In this document: positions 1 through 9,659 of the stretch, in pieces
Position numbering within the stretch: position 1 is the first letter of the stretch
Layout: every line of letters starts with the position of its first letter
Position numbers and translations under genes: made by a program
The notes under the pieces: generated by a model
Databases searched by the model: none
What the model saw: the letters and a program-made list of their open reading frames with translations, nothing else
What the model was told of the DNA's origin: nothing
Source of the DNA: Blastocatellia bacterium
GTDB lineage: Bacteria > Acidobacteriota > Blastocatellia > Pyrinomonadales > Pyrinomonadaceae
NCBI GenBank assembly: GCA_016789145.1
Contig: JAEUQI010000005.1
Span: 1-62,759 of the forward strand
Direction of reading: 5' to 3'
DNA: 62,759 nt

Positions 1-208
1 GACGAGCATGGTCGCGGCCCAAGGTGTCGATAGTATCGCGATAGCCGGCCATGTAGCCGTCGGAATAACCGGTGCGGTAACCCCGTTGGAGGGCGATATT
101 TAGGTTCGCAGTCTGGGCATTCGTCGTTGACGTAAGCACCATTGGCAATACCATATTGCTTAAACTTACACTTAGAGCAACGACCAGAAAGTTCTTGGCT
201 AACTTCAT
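1..208 (-). CDS. secreted protein, 5' part only (runs off the window edge)
   Basis: The ATG at 208 is preceded by a good Shine-Dalgarno (AAAGGAGATAATT before ATG). The first ~32 residues form a Sec signal peptide ending near TNAQT. The visible mature part carries aromatic-glycine spacing (GYRTGYSDGYMAGYRD), a pattern seen in small Gly/Tyr-rich secreted proteins. About 69 codons are visible before the window ends, so the family cannot be named. It reads away from the DUF5916 gene's 3' end in the same direction, and the interval 209-406 contains only this gene's promoter region and that gene's terminator. Confidence 0.75.
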   Translation of the reverse strand, partial: MKLAKNFLVVALSVSLSNMVLPMVLTSTTNAQTANLNIALQRGYRTGYSDGYMAGYRDTIDTLGRDHAR

Positions 209-355
209 AATTATCTCCTTTTGTTTTGCCTTTAAGGGCGAGAAATGCAGTAACTCTATAGAGTTATACACGAATGCTTAAGAAATTACAAGAACTTTTT
301 GCTTAATTTTTATGCGACTGCAAAGAACATGCGCTTAACATTTTGGCACAAAGAA

Positions 356-377
356 GGCGGCCCCGAACGAGGCCGCC
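356..377 (-). terminator. Rho-independent terminator for the DUF5916 gene
   Basis: Perfect 7-bp stem GGCGGCC/GGCCGCC with an 8-nt loop, about 30 nt past the stop codon. On the minus strand it is followed by TTCTTT, a weak T tract. Confidence 0.6.
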
Positions 378-406
378 GCGATCACAGCGTTCAGGAGGAA
401 CAATTG

Positions 407-2911
407 TTAGAAACTTTTTCGGAAGAGGTAAGAGGCACGTATGAAGAACGTACGCGAATTTCGCTCAAATCCCGGCTCAAGCTGCCCCGTGAACGGGCTG
501 CGGCCGCCGTAATTGAACGAATCGTTGTAACCGACGTAGAACGCCGTGCCGGGGCTCGGATTCCAGCCAACAAGAGCTTGACCGCCAAAGCCCTTTTCCA
601 TCGAACTGTAATCGAGCCGCATTCGAGCAAACACGAAACGCGAGAACTGGTAAGTCGATCTCGCCGATATCACGTCAGCATCGAACGATCGGACCTTGTT
701 GTCATTTCGCACCAGCCGGCTCTTGTTGTAGCTGATCGACATTCGAAGGGGATCGGTCGGCTTGTATTCCATGTAGATATTTGCGTCGAATTGGAAACCG
801 GGGCCGGGATTTTGCAGGCCGTTCGGCTCAAAGTAGAAGAAGTCGTAATTGTTGCGAATAAATCCGACAAAGGCACCGTAATTAAATCGCTTGTTGACGA
901 CCTGATTGATGTTGCTCGAAACATATTGCTGCCAAACCGCTCGCGATGGCTCGCCGAAGAAGGTTCCCAGCGGACGAGTCGGAGATCGTTTAAGGCCGAA
1001 TTCGTCTTCATAAACTTTCTCGTACGAAGTGCCGGCTTCGGCGAAGAGGTAGGTGTTCTTCTGCAGCGTTAGATTTAGGTTGTTCCCGGCGTTGTATTGG
1101 ATCAATCGGCCGTTCCAATCGTAATCGACGCCCGAGAACTGTGCCCATTGTGCACGAATGATCTTCTTCTTCGCGTCAGATTTCGTTGCGAAACGGTTGT
1201 AGAAGAACGCAAAATTCGCGTTCACGCGTCGAGTAAAGCCGGAATCGGCACGATAGTATTTGCTGCGTCCGCCGACCTCCATGAACCAACCGTGCTTTTC
1301 GGTGGTGTAGTCGAGGTTAAAGTAGTAGCCAATGCCATTGCCCGTGCGATAGCGATTGAACTGATTGCCGAGTTGAGTTACGCCGCCGAAACTGCCGCCG
1401 CCGCAGGTTTGTTGGTTAGACAACGCCTGAACCGGATTTAAGGTCGGCTCGAAGTCATTCTCGAATGTGCAACGACGCGAATGCGAGCCGACGACCTGGA
1501 ACTGCGATGTCATTTTCGGTGTGAATTTGAATCGCCCATCAAATCCTGCAACAAGATTCTTCTGTTCAGGAAATGAGCGAAAAGTGCCGAAAAAGCCGAT
1601 GTTGTTCTCTTTGCCGATGTCTTGTTTGAGGCGAACGACGGCGAACATCGCTTTCTTGTCGATAAACTCGTCGATACGCGGACGAACACTTGGGTCGTTA
1701 CGATCATCTTCAGCGTAATTGCCCGGAGCTTTGTCGATGGCGGTCAGGAAACCGAATGACGTTCGTCCCTGTTTGCCGCTCAGCTTAAGAGCGAGGTCAG
1801 GATCGACGATGTTTCGCGAATAAAAGACCTGAAGCGGCGACCGGAAGATGTCAGCCCCTTCGAGAAAGAATGGACGCTTTTCCTCGAAATAGATCGGGAA
1901 ACGTTGATTAGCCGTCACAACCGCGGCATCCGCTTCGATCTCCGCGAAATCGGGATTGTATGCCGCATCAAGCGTGATCGATGGCGTCAGCGTGTATTTC
2001 ATTGTCACGCCGATATCGGTCTTGATAGGTTGATTTACAAAGCGGCCCGGATCGACGGAGTTGTTGGTAAGCAAATAGCGCGGGATAGTGCGTTCGCGAC
2101 GTCCGGTTTCAGATACCGTGATCGACGGTACGACCTCGAGCGTCTTTTCGAACTTAATGCCGTCAAGGCCGGTGATCTTGCCATGCTTGATCAAAAAGCC
2201 GGAGACGTTGCGGTCGTCGGGAAGCCACTGATCAAATTCGTCGTTGAGGCGATCGATGTTGCGAGCTGCGTTAAAGCCCCAGTTCTTCCCTTTGCCTATT
2301 GCGTAGCGAAGAGATTTGAATGGGATCTTGACCTCGACCGACCAGCCCCAGTCTTCGATAACGCCCTTGGATTCCATGACGATATCGACGGAGAAATCAG
2401 CACCTTGGCCTTCGGTATAAATGCCATCTTGCTGGACGCCCAACGGATTGAAACCAAAGACATATGCTCGTTTTTGGTCGTTGTAGGTATCGAGCCACAT
2501 GCGAACGTTGTCTTCGCCAAAAACGTTATCGCGTTTTGCGATCGTGGCTCGGATCTTGTCTTTCTCGTCCCAGCATTTGAATGCGACGTAAAGGTGCTTT
2601 TCGTCGTACATCATCAAAACCTCTGTCGGTTTCGATGGTGCGGTGTTATCGCCGGGGTTAGTTTGGTAGAAATCTTTAAAGACGGCGGCGTCTTTCCAAA
2701 GGGCCTCGTCGATCTTGCCATCGACGACGATATTCGAAGTGACCTTTGGTATATTGATCGGGCGGCGTTTTTCTGCAGGGATCTCGACCTTGCCGACTTT
2801 GGTTATCTCGGTCGTAGCTGCCGGTCCGCTGCTACTTGCGAGGGTCGAATCTTGGGTATAGATGCTGCCAAATAACGCGAGCAGTAAAAGTATGATGCCT
2901 AGTTTGTTCAT
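407..2911 (-). CDS. DUF5916 / CBM9-like domain outer-membrane protein
   Basis: Protein of 834 aa with a signal peptide (about residues 1-20, cleavage near YTQDS). A CBM9-like carbohydrate/haem-binding-type beta-sandwich covers about residues 50-250 (VDGKIDEALWKDAAVFKDF near the start is the usual opening of this fold). The rest is a long C-terminal region rich in alternating aromatic/polar strands that ends in F (RASYLFRKSF), as expected of an outer-membrane beta-barrel. DUF5916 proteins are common in Acidobacteriota and Bacteroidota; their substrate is unknown, and an outer-membrane uptake or protease-linked role is only suggested. It is monocistronic, bounded by a terminator at 356-377. Family assignment is strong, function weak. 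Confidence 0.85.
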   Translation of the reverse strand: MNKLGIILLLLALFGSIYTQDSTLASSSGPAATTEITKVGKVEIPAEKRRPINIPKVTSNIVVDGKIDEALWKDAAVFKDFYQTNPGDNTAPSKPTEVLMMYDEKHLYVAFKCWDEKDKIRATIAKRDNVFGEDNVRMWLDTYNDQKRAYVFGFNPLGVQQDGIYTEGQGADFSVDIVMESKGVIEDWGWSVEVKIPFKSLRYAIGKGKNWGFNAARNIDRLNDEFDQWLPDDRNVSGFLIKHGKITGLDGIKFEKTLEVVPSITVSETGRRERTIPRYLLTNNSVDPGRFVNQPIKTDIGVTMKYTLTPSITLDAAYNPDFAEIEADAAVVTANQRFPIYFEEKRPFFLEGADIFRSPLQVFYSRNIVDPDLALKLSGKQGRTSFGFLTAIDKAPGNYAEDDRNDPSVRPRIDEFIDKKAMFAVVRLKQDIGKENNIGFFGTFRSFPEQKNLVAGFDGRFKFTPKMTSQFQVVGSHSRRCTFENDFEPTLNPVQALSNQQTCGGGSFGGVTQLGNQFNRYRTGNGIGYYFNLDYTTEKHGWFMEVGGRSKYYRADSGFTRRVNANFAFFYNRFATKSDAKKKIIRAQWAQFSGVDYDWNGRLIQYNAGNNLNLTLQKNTYLFAEAGTSYEKVYEDEFGLKRSPTRPLGTFFGEPSRAVWQQYVSSNINQVVNKRFNYGAFVGFIRNNYDFFYFEPNGLQNPGPGFQFDANIYMEYKPTDPLRMSISYNKSRLVRNDNKVRSFDADVISARSTYQFSRFVFARMRLDYSSMEKGFGGQALVGWNPSPGTAFYVGYNDSFNYGGRSPFTGQLEPGFERNSRTFFIRASYLFRKSF

Positions 2912-3024
2912 TATTTCACCTATGGATCCAACGACTCGACAAGGTGTATGAAATGTATAATTCTTGGCCGTTGAAAAGGACTTCTATTGACTAGAACGCA
3001 TTTCCAGTCAATAAGTTTCAATCA

Positions 3025-3056
3025 AAACCGGCTGTATAGCGAGAATCAGCCGGTTT
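3025..3056 (-). terminator. Rho-independent terminator for the DUF4097 gene
   Basis: Perfect 10-bp stem AAACCGGCTG/CAGCCGGTTT with a 12-nt loop, 5 nt past the stop codon at 3062. It is followed on the minus strand by TTGATTG, giving a short T run. Confidence 0.75.
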
Positions 3057-3061
3057 GAACA

Positions 3062-4969
3062 TCATTGAATTGTGGTTATTGATTCCGTACTGCGTACGAC
3101 TAGGTCTTTCGCGGTCTCAATGGTGTACACGTTGCCGCCACTACCAATTCGATACGTGTCGTCGCCGGTACCACGCTTAGGTTTCATGCCCTCGAAGCGA
3201 ACATTTTCGGCAACCGCGTTGATCTGAGCGTTGGACGTCGATGGCAGTGTGAGGACGATCTCGCCGGTGTCGGAGCGTGCGTCCAGTGATGAAAACGAAC
3301 CTTCGAGGCTCATAAGCCCGCTGTCGGACGACGCATTCAGTTTGCCGTCGAAACCAACAAGTCTGATGATGCCCTCGGTCGATGAAACGGTAAGTTCACC
3401 TTTGATGTCACGAAGATTGACCGATTGCTCGCCGCCCTCGACCTCGACTTTTCCGCTGACGCCTTCGACTCGGATCTCGCCTTCGGTCGTGACCTTGAGG
3501 TCGGCAGATCGCGGAACATAGACGATAAGCTTGGGCTCGAATCGCATCCCTGCCGGCCTAACGCCGGCAGTTCCATCTATGGTCAGTTCAACTTTCGAAT
3601 CGCTATTGCTTTCAATTACCTTGATATTCTCACGGCTGCGGCTGCTAGCGACCTCGACGAGAGAATACTTTACCGTCGGCTCATTCCAGCCGATGATACG
3701 AACATCGACACCGTTGGCGGCAACAGTTACTTTGGGTTTACCTTTTACATTGAACGTATTGGACTGCTTAACGACACGAGGCATCGATGGTGCAAAGTTG
3801 ACAGCGGCGATCTCCGGCATCGTGACGGCAAGCCTTTCCGTATCGACTTTCATCTTTTCAATGCTTTTCAGATCGATCGCTTTTGCAGCAAGTTTTGCTT
3901 TTTCAGCCTCGAATCTTGCCGCGTCCACGCCAAGGCGAGCAATTTCAGGTGCTGTCGCCGCGATCCTGGCTGCGGTCTGCGCCGCACCACGAGCCAACGC
4001 TCGGTCGGCTTTTGAAAGTTCCCTGTTTGCCTTTGCGGCGGCATTAATGGACGCATCAAGGTCTTCGATATCAAGGTCAAAATCATCGTCGGAATCTTTG
4101 CCCTTAGTTGGCAATAGGTCAACCGACGGGCTTAGTTGCTTGCCGTCGTTTCGACGACTGACGTTTAAAGTGCCATTTACACTTTCCAACTTGATATAGA
4201 CGTCGCCACGGCCGATCTTGCCGTAAAGATCACGGCCAACATATTTGCCTTTGCGAACGGGCAGCCCAAAATCGTTGGTAATACTACCGTTAAGCGAATC
4301 CGCCTTTAGCGTTGCATTCGCATCCGAAGGCAGAATGAGATTGACCCTGCCGTTAACTGTCGACAGAGCTATTTTGCCTGATGATTCAAGTCGTTCGAAT
4401 TCAGCAAATACTTCGCCATTTACAGTTTCGAGACTGGATGTCCCGCGAATGTTCGAGGCCCTGACCGAGCCGTTAACTGCCGACGCTTTGACTATGTTAG
4501 TGAAGTCCGCCAACGTTACAGATCCGTTTACTGTCTCGATATCATTCAACACGACACCGCGTGGAGCCATGATCACGAAACTTACGCTGACGTTCTCGCC
4601 CTGCTTCCACGCTCCGGTCGAACTTCGGTTCCACGAGCCATAATCGGTTTCGATATCGACGGAATCGGGCTTGGTGTCGAAGACGATCTCAACATTGTTT
4701 AGACGTTCGACAGAATCCGCCGTGATCGTCGCGACCACCTGAACCTCGTTCTTTTCCCAAGCCTTGATATCGATCGAGCCATTGACGTTTGAAACGCTCA
4801 ATCGGCCGTTTGCCGTTAGCGGGAACGACTTCTCAATACGCTTTGTCTCGTTAACGACTACCTCAGCCAGAACGACTGGAGTTTCTGCAGCCGCGGTATT
4901 GATCCTTGGAGCGTCACCGTTAGCTCCCGCGATAAGACTCGAAAATATCAATGTATATATCCAGCTCAT
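3062..4969 (-). CDS. DUF4097 adhesin-like secreted protein with helical insert
   Basis: Protein of 635 aa. I start it at 4969, where TAGAGG lies 6 nt upstream and the next residues form a signal peptide ending ...IAGANG; an upstream in-frame ATG at 5038 adds 23 non-signal residues and has no ribosome site. Two DUF4097-type repeat-rich beta domains (repeated SVNG/TVNG motifs such as LSTVNGRVNL and SLNGSITN) flank a charged Ala-rich helical stretch at roughly residues 290-385. DUF4097 proteins are predicted beta-helix-like surface or anti-sigma-linked proteins of unknown role. It has its own terminator and is divergent from the PHP gene. Confidence 0.8.
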   Translation of the reverse strand: MSWIYTLIFSSLIAGANGDAPRINTAAAETPVVLAEVVVNETKRIEKSFPLTANGRLSVSNVNGSIDIKAWEKNEVQVVATITADSVERLNNVEIVFDTKPDSVDIETDYGSWNRSSTGAWKQGENVSVSFVIMAPRGVVLNDIETVNGSVTLADFTNIVKASAVNGSVRASNIRGTSSLETVNGEVFAEFERLESSGKIALSTVNGRVNLILPSDANATLKADSLNGSITNDFGLPVRKGKYVGRDLYGKIGRGDVYIKLESVNGTLNVSRRNDGKQLSPSVDLLPTKGKDSDDDFDLDIEDLDASINAAAKANRELSKADRALARGAAQTAARIAATAPEIARLGVDAARFEAEKAKLAAKAIDLKSIEKMKVDTERLAVTMPEIAAVNFAPSMPRVVKQSNTFNVKGKPKVTVAANGVDVRIIGWNEPTVKYSLVEVASSRSRENIKVIESNSDSKVELTIDGTAGVRPAGMRFEPKLIVYVPRSADLKVTTEGEIRVEGVSGKVEVEGGEQSVNLRDIKGELTVSSTEGIIRLVGFDGKLNASSDSGLMSLEGSFSSLDARSDTGEIVLTLPSTSNAQINAVAENVRFEGMKPKRGTGDDTYRIGSGGNVYTIETAKDLVVRSTESITTIQ

Positions 4970-5183
4970 AATTACCTCTACTTCGGAAATCATCCGAAAA
5001 TATTCTCTACTGAAATTAATACACCACACCTCGAGCATTTGTGACAGACTTTCTTGATATTTGTGATGTTTTACGCCGAACCCTAAGACTTGTATCTACA
5101 TCTTACATCACTGTGACACCGACACGGTCGAACATTTACAATCGGTCTCGATTTTGATAGCTTCTAGAACTTAAGGTAGGCAG

Positions 5184-6428
5184 ATGCCCTCCAGATGGCC
5201 AATGACATTACAGCGGACAAAACTGAATATTCTTCGAAAAAAACACGATCTTTCGTCGCGAGCGAAGGTTGGAGTGTCGCTGCATTGCCATACAGAACAT
5301 TCAAAGGAAATGCTTGATTTTGTTCCGGTTTATGCGGACAAACTCCCAATAATCGCTCATTTTTGGCAGAAGGAGAAGAAGAAATACTTCGCACGAGAAG
5401 GAAAATACCCCAACTTCGACACAGGCTATTGGTCACCACCGTTGACCGGGCAGATGGTCTACGATATTGAGAAAAGACAGATCGAAGATATTGGATTAGA
5501 ACCATTTGTATCTGTCACTGATCACGATTGTATTGAGGCAAATCTTGGTCTTTCAGAACCTAATTCGGAAAAGACGGTTCCGATCTCGTTGGAATGGACT
5601 GTACCGTTCGAATACGGTTTTTTCCATGTGGGTGTTCACAATTTGCCGAAAGATCGCGCCGTTGAACTATCGACGACACTTATCGATTATACTTTCGACA
5701 AGTCGAGGCACAGTAATGAGGAATTGACCGAGCTTTTCGCGATGCTAAACGAATTACCTCAAGTTCTCGTAATTCTCAACCATCCGATCTGGGACATTGA
5801 GATGGTCGGAAAGGAGCGTCACGAGTTACTGCTAAAGAACTTCATACGTGAGCACGGCCGATGGATCCATGCCTTCGAGGTCAATGGTTTTCGAAGTTGG
5901 TCAGAAAATAAGGCTGTTATCGAGCTTGCGGAGGCTCTCGGTATTCCTGTTGCGACTGGCGGGGACCGGCATGGCTGTAAACCTAACACGGTCATCAATC
6001 TAACAAATTCGGCATCGTTTGAAGAATTTGTTGATGAGATCCGAACAGACAAGCATTCTGAGATCGCTCTCATGCCTGAATATGAGCGTCCACTCCATTC
6101 GCGCCAACTGCAATCTTTTTCCGAGATCCTAAGCCACTACCCACATTTTCGAGAAGGCCGCAAACGTTGGTTCGATCGAGTGTTTTTTGATATCGATAAT
6201 GGTAAAGGCATCGTTCCCCTCTCCACACACGGCTGGGAACGAGGTGGACCGGCTTGGCTTAGAATTGCAATATGGACACTAGGCTTCCTTGGAAGTCCAG
6301 CAATGCGGCCTGTCTTTCGACTTGCACGCAAGAAGGACGACCGCGTTCCGGTCGACGGAGCATCTACAAAGTTTGAATCCCCGGACCTAGGAGACCTTCC
6401 TGCTCGTTTGTCTTCTGAAACGATCTAA
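5184..6428 (+). CDS. PHP-domain metal-dependent phosphoesterase
   Basis: Protein of 414 aa. The PHP metal ligands are all visible in order: HCH (LHCHTEHS, about residue 34), TDHD (about residue 112), LNHPIWD (about residue 199) and GGDRHG (about residue 258). PHP proteins hydrolyse phosphate esters such as histidinol phosphate or nucleotides; the substrate here is not evident. No signal peptide, so cytoplasmic. It precedes two glycosyltransferases on the same strand with a 68-nt gap that contains a hairpin and a possible promoter, so it may be co-regulated with them rather than strictly co-transcribed. The start is weakly supported (AAGGTAGG nearby); a second Met lies 6 codons downstream. Confidence 0.8.
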   Translation: MPSRWPMTLQRTKLNILRKKHDLSSRAKVGVSLHCHTEHSKEMLDFVPVYADKLPIIAHFWQKEKKKYFAREGKYPNFDTGYWSPPLTGQMVYDIEKRQIEDIGLEPFVSVTDHDCIEANLGLSEPNSEKTVPISLEWTVPFEYGFFHVGVHNLPKDRAVELSTTLIDYTFDKSRHSNEELTELFAMLNELPQVLVILNHPIWDIEMVGKERHELLLKNFIREHGRWIHAFEVNGFRSWSENKAVIELAEALGIPVATGGDRHGCKPNTVINLTNSASFEEFVDEIRTDKHSEIALMPEYERPLHSRQLQSFSEILSHYPHFREGRKRWFDRVFFDIDNGKGIVPLSTHGWERGGPAWLRIAIWTLGFLGSPAMRPVFRLARKKDDRVPVDGASTKFESPDLGDLPARLSSETI

Positions 6429-6434
6429 TTCTAG

Positions 6435-6443
6435 TGTTATACT
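6435..6443 (+). promoter_or_regulatory. possible extended -10 promoter for the glycosyltransferase cluster
   Basis: TGTTATACT fits an extended -10 (TGn plus TATACT), just after the PHP stop codon and about 55 nt before the GTG start. No convincing -35 is visible. A GGCGGGC/GCCCGCC hairpin (6459-6474) follows and would sit at the start of the transcript, or could act as a weak terminator of the PHP gene. Confidence 0.35.
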
Positions 6444-6496
6444 AATTGTTTGAATTACGGCGGGCTTGCCCGCCATTATTATTGTTGGGAACCATA

Positions 6497-7690
6497 GTGA
6501 ATCAAAAAACTCGCGTCGCGTTCTTTCCGGATTCGTACCTGGAAGTGAACGGCGCCGCAATGACATGCCGACGACTAGTTGATTTTGCTGGACGAAACGA
6601 CCAGCCGATGCTCGTTATTCATGCTGCACCCGAGACTTCAGAGAAATCTGAGGGCAGTGTGACGCATTTTGCATTCAAACGTTCGCCGCTCGCTATTCTG
6701 CTCGACGAGGACCTAGCCTTCGATCCGTTGTTTCTACGCAAATACAATGCTGTTCGGCGAAAGGTCGAGGAATTCAAACCCGATGTTGTCCATATTACCG
6801 GCCTTAACGACATCAGCATTATCGGAGTTTTGCTCGCGTGGAAACTCAATATTCCGGCTCTCGGCTCGTGGCACACTAACATCCATGAATTTGCGTCTAG
6901 TAGAATTCGGCGCATTCTTCGCTGGCTTCCTGGCGTTGACCCGATGGCAAAATTTGCGGAAAAGAAGATCAAAGGCGGCTCAATGCTGTACTACAAGATA
7001 CCGCATGTCATTCTGTCACCGAACCAAGAACTTGTCGATGAACTCGCCAGACGAACCGGCAGGCTCTCAAAGTTGATGGGCCGCGGCGTCGATCCGAGCT
7101 ATTTCTCGCCAGAGAAACGGACAGCTAGTGACAACACTTTTCGAATCGGCTCTGTAGGCCGGCTTCGCGCGGAAAAGAACGTGCGAGTGTTGGTTGACGT
7201 TGAAAAGGCTCTGATCGACGCTGGTATCGAAGATTATGAGTTCCTGGTGGTCGGTGAAGGTAACGAACGCGAGTTTCTCGAAGAGAATCTGAAAAGAAAG
7301 ACCCTCACAGGATTTCTAAGCGGTGAACCGCTTGCCGAGGCATACGCGAATATGGACCTGTTTCTATTTCCGTCCGAAACAGACGCGTTCGGAAATGTTG
7401 CCCAAGAGGCGAATGCGTCAGGCGTACCGGCAATTGTATCGGATAAAGGTGGGCCAAAGTTCATTATCCGGGACGGCATCACCGGGCACATAGCAAGAGA
7501 AAAGGAAGATTACGCTCGATTCGCCGTTGAGCTTTACCGAGATCGAGAAAAATTGGCTACTATGAAGAATGCGGCTCGCGATTCGGCAGTTTCGAATTCG
7601 TGGGATGCGATCTTTAGCGGCGTCTTTAAATCCTACCGCGAAGCTATCGACATACAACGCAAGAAGAGCGAAAAGAATGCAAACGACTGA
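6497..7690 (+). CDS. GT4-family glycosyltransferase
   Basis: Protein of 397 aa from a GTG start with GGGA 6 nt upstream; earlier in-frame Met codons lie in the intergenic hairpin region. GT-B fold: the N-terminal Rossmann half opens TRVAFFPDSYLEVNGAA, as in mannosyltransferases and SQD2-like enzymes. The C-terminal nucleotide-sugar half has GRLRAEKNVRVLVD, VGEGNE, and the E-x7-E loop FPSETDAFGNVAQEA. It should transfer a sugar from a nucleotide donor to a lipid or growing glycan at the cytoplasmic face. The stop overlaps the following membrane-protein gene by 14 nt, indicating translational coupling. Confidence 0.88.
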   Translation: MNQKTRVAFFPDSYLEVNGAAMTCRRLVDFAGRNDQPMLVIHAAPETSEKSEGSVTHFAFKRSPLAILLDEDLAFDPLFLRKYNAVRRKVEEFKPDVVHITGLNDISIIGVLLAWKLNIPALGSWHTNIHEFASSRIRRILRWLPGVDPMAKFAEKKIKGGSMLYYKIPHVILSPNQELVDELARRTGRLSKLMGRGVDPSYFSPEKRTASDNTFRIGSVGRLRAEKNVRVLVDVEKALIDAGIEDYEFLVVGEGNEREFLEENLKRKTLTGFLSGEPLAEAYANMDLFLFPSETDAFGNVAQEANASGVPAIVSDKGGPKFIIRDGITGHIAREKEDYARFAVELYRDREKLATMKNAARDSAVSNSWDAIFSGVFKSYREAIDIQRKKSEKNAND

Positions 7691-8303
7691 GGCTCAGATC
7701 GATGATTTTCCGATCGACCCATCGCCGCGAACAACGGTCTGGGCCGTAACGGCGAACCTGCTGCGCCATCCCTTCGACACGGTCATACTTCGTTGGAACT
7801 GGAAATCGGCAGTCCTAAGTGCAGCCCTCCGGGCACCGATCTTTTTCTTTTCTTATTTCTTTAAAAAGGACGGTCTAAAGTTGGCGATCGGCGCGGCCTT
7901 GACACAATCGGTATTTCGAATGATCTTCGGTGGTGTCAACGGTGCGATCATTCAGTCCTACAGCAAGGTCGAACCGGCATGGCACGCCGTGCTAACCGTA
8001 CCAGTCGTACTCGCCACGTTTAGCCACATCGTCGAATACTTTGTTCAATCTGCATACGATCAGCAAACCGGCGTCAATGGCAAAGGCCGTGCGATCGCGA
8101 TCTCAGTTTTTGTATCGGCGGTTTCGGCTATTTTCAACTTGTTCGCAATGCGTCGCGGAGCCTTGCTGGTAAAGGACGAAAGCCAACAGTCGATCTGGCG
8201 TGATCTGAAGCGAATGCCGTGGATCGCTCTCGAATTCTTGTCGTTCCCGCTGGTCTGGACGATCCGGAAGAAACGCAATTCTAAGAACGGTGACGACAAA
8301 TGA
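7677..8303 (+). CDS. integral membrane protein of unknown function (paralogue of 9660-10484)
   Basis: Protein of 208 aa. I use the ATG at 7677, which overlaps the upstream glycosyltransferase by 14 nt. About five hydrophobic segments are visible (approximately residues 36-55, 58-80, 92-113, 126-147, 165-180). A block RMIFGGVNGAIIQ followed by KVEPAW and HIVEY is repeated almost identically in the protein encoded two genes later. I do not recognise the family. Its placement between two glycosyltransferases suggests a role in moving or anchoring the glycan or lipid product; this is inference only. Confidence 0.75.
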   Translation: MQTTEAQIDDFPIDPSPRTTVWAVTANLLRHPFDTVILRWNWKSAVLSAALRAPIFFFSYFFKKDGLKLAIGAALTQSVFRMIFGGVNGAIIQSYSKVEPAWHAVLTVPVVLATFSHIVEYFVQSAYDQQTGVNGKGRAIAISVFVSAVSAIFNLFAMRRGALLVKDESQQSIWRDLKRMPWIALEFLSFPLVWTIRKKRNSKNGDDK

Positions 8304-9649
8304 AATCCGTTCACATAACCAATTATTATCACAAGAATTCAGGCGGCATCAGTACTTCGTTCAATAACTTGATGGCTGCGGCCGAACGTCGCAAGCGTGA
8401 GGTTCGCCTCATCGTACCCGGCGAAACGGAGGGCGAAGAGCAGGTCAACGATTACGCAAAGATCTACTACGTTCCCGCAAAATACTCGCCGGTCTTTGAT
8501 AAGCGTTATCGAATAATCTTGCCTTGGCAGTACATGAACAACGACTCCCTGATCCGCAAGATCATGCTTGCCGAAATGCCAGACATCGTCGAGGTAACGG
8601 ACAAATACACGCTTAGCATGATGGGCATCATGATCCGAGCAAACAAATTCAAACAGATCGGTCGGCCGATGCTTGTACATTTTTCTTGTGAAAGAATGGA
8701 CGACAACATAGGTTCGTTCCTGTCCGAAGGTAAGTTTGGAAAATGGTTCGCGCGTCGCGTAATAGGCAACTACACGATGCCGAGTTTCGATTATCACATT
8801 GCGAATTCGACATACACTGCTGAGGAGTTTGTGAATTCGGTTTCGATCGAAAAGAATCCACGACGCTCGAAATGGTTCTTCAACAAGTGCTGGCGATGGC
8901 TAAAAGCTCCCCGAGTTCCTGTTTCTGAACGCGTCTTCGTTTGCCCTCGCGGAGTCGATGCCTCGCAGTTCTCTCCCGATAGAAAGAGCGAAGAATTTCG
9001 CCGCGAGATGCGCGTGCGTGCCGGAATTCCGCAAGATTCTACGGTTCTTTTATATGCCGGACGGATTTCACCGGAAAAGAATATACCGCTGCTCGTCGAA
9101 ATGATGGCGGAACTTTCGCGTGAAAACGACCGCGACTATCGCCTGCTTGTCGCTGGTGCCGGACCGTTGTCCGATTGGCTGCAAACTGAGGGTGACAAGC
9201 TCGGCGAACGGCGAATCGTGCAATTTGGTCATCTCGACAAAGAAACCTTATCAAACTACTATTCGAACGCTGATGTTTTCGTTCATCCAAATCCACGTGA
9301 ACCATTTGGCATTGCTCCGCTCGAAGCAATGGCGTCAGGCGTCGCGACCGTCGCACCGAACGCAGGCGGCATTTTGAGTTACGCAAATGGCGACAACGCA
9401 TGGCTCGTTGAGCCAAATGGCAAAGAGTTCGCAAATGCTGTTCGCGAGATCGTGAGCAACGCGACAGAACGTAAACGCCGCATTGCGAACGCCGTGGACA
9501 CTGCTCTCGCCAACACTCGCGAGGCATCGACCGATCGCCTGATCGATACCTACCAAAAGATGTACGCAGATTTTCGCGAACGAAATGATCTGTTCACTAA
9601 CAGAGAGGCGACGAAAAACGTAAACTATCTGGAGTTTATCGACGTTTGA
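8300..9649 (+). CDS. GT4-family glycosyltransferase
   Basis: Protein of 449 aa whose ATG overlaps the upstream stop (ATGA), so it is translationally coupled. GT-B features are GGISTSFNNLMAAAERR near the N terminus, GVDASQFSP in the hinge, GRISPEKNIPLLVEMM, and the C-terminal donor-site loop HPNPREPFGIAPLEAMASG. No signal peptide. It is not a close copy of the first glycosyltransferase, having different N-terminal and linker segments. The product is unknown; surface polysaccharide or glycolipid synthesis fits the context. Confidence 0.88.
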   Translation: MKSVHITNYYHKNSGGISTSFNNLMAAAERRKREVRLIVPGETEGEEQVNDYAKIYYVPAKYSPVFDKRYRIILPWQYMNNDSLIRKIMLAEMPDIVEVTDKYTLSMMGIMIRANKFKQIGRPMLVHFSCERMDDNIGSFLSEGKFGKWFARRVIGNYTMPSFDYHIANSTYTAEEFVNSVSIEKNPRRSKWFFNKCWRWLKAPRVPVSERVFVCPRGVDASQFSPDRKSEEFRREMRVRAGIPQDSTVLLYAGRISPEKNIPLLVEMMAELSRENDRDYRLLVAGAGPLSDWLQTEGDKLGERRIVQFGHLDKETLSNYYSNADVFVHPNPREPFGIAPLEAMASGVATVAPNAGGILSYANGDNAWLVEPNGKEFANAVREIVSNATERKRRIANAVDTALANTREASTDRLIDTYQKMYADFRERNDLFTNREATKNVNYLEFIDV

Positions 9650-9659
9650 TCTCGCGAGA

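Noticed and set aside
299..1072. 257-aa open frame on the plus strand
   Set aside because: It lies opposite the DUF5916 gene and begins inside the terminator; the translation has no domain pattern and is a mirror of high-GC codon bias.
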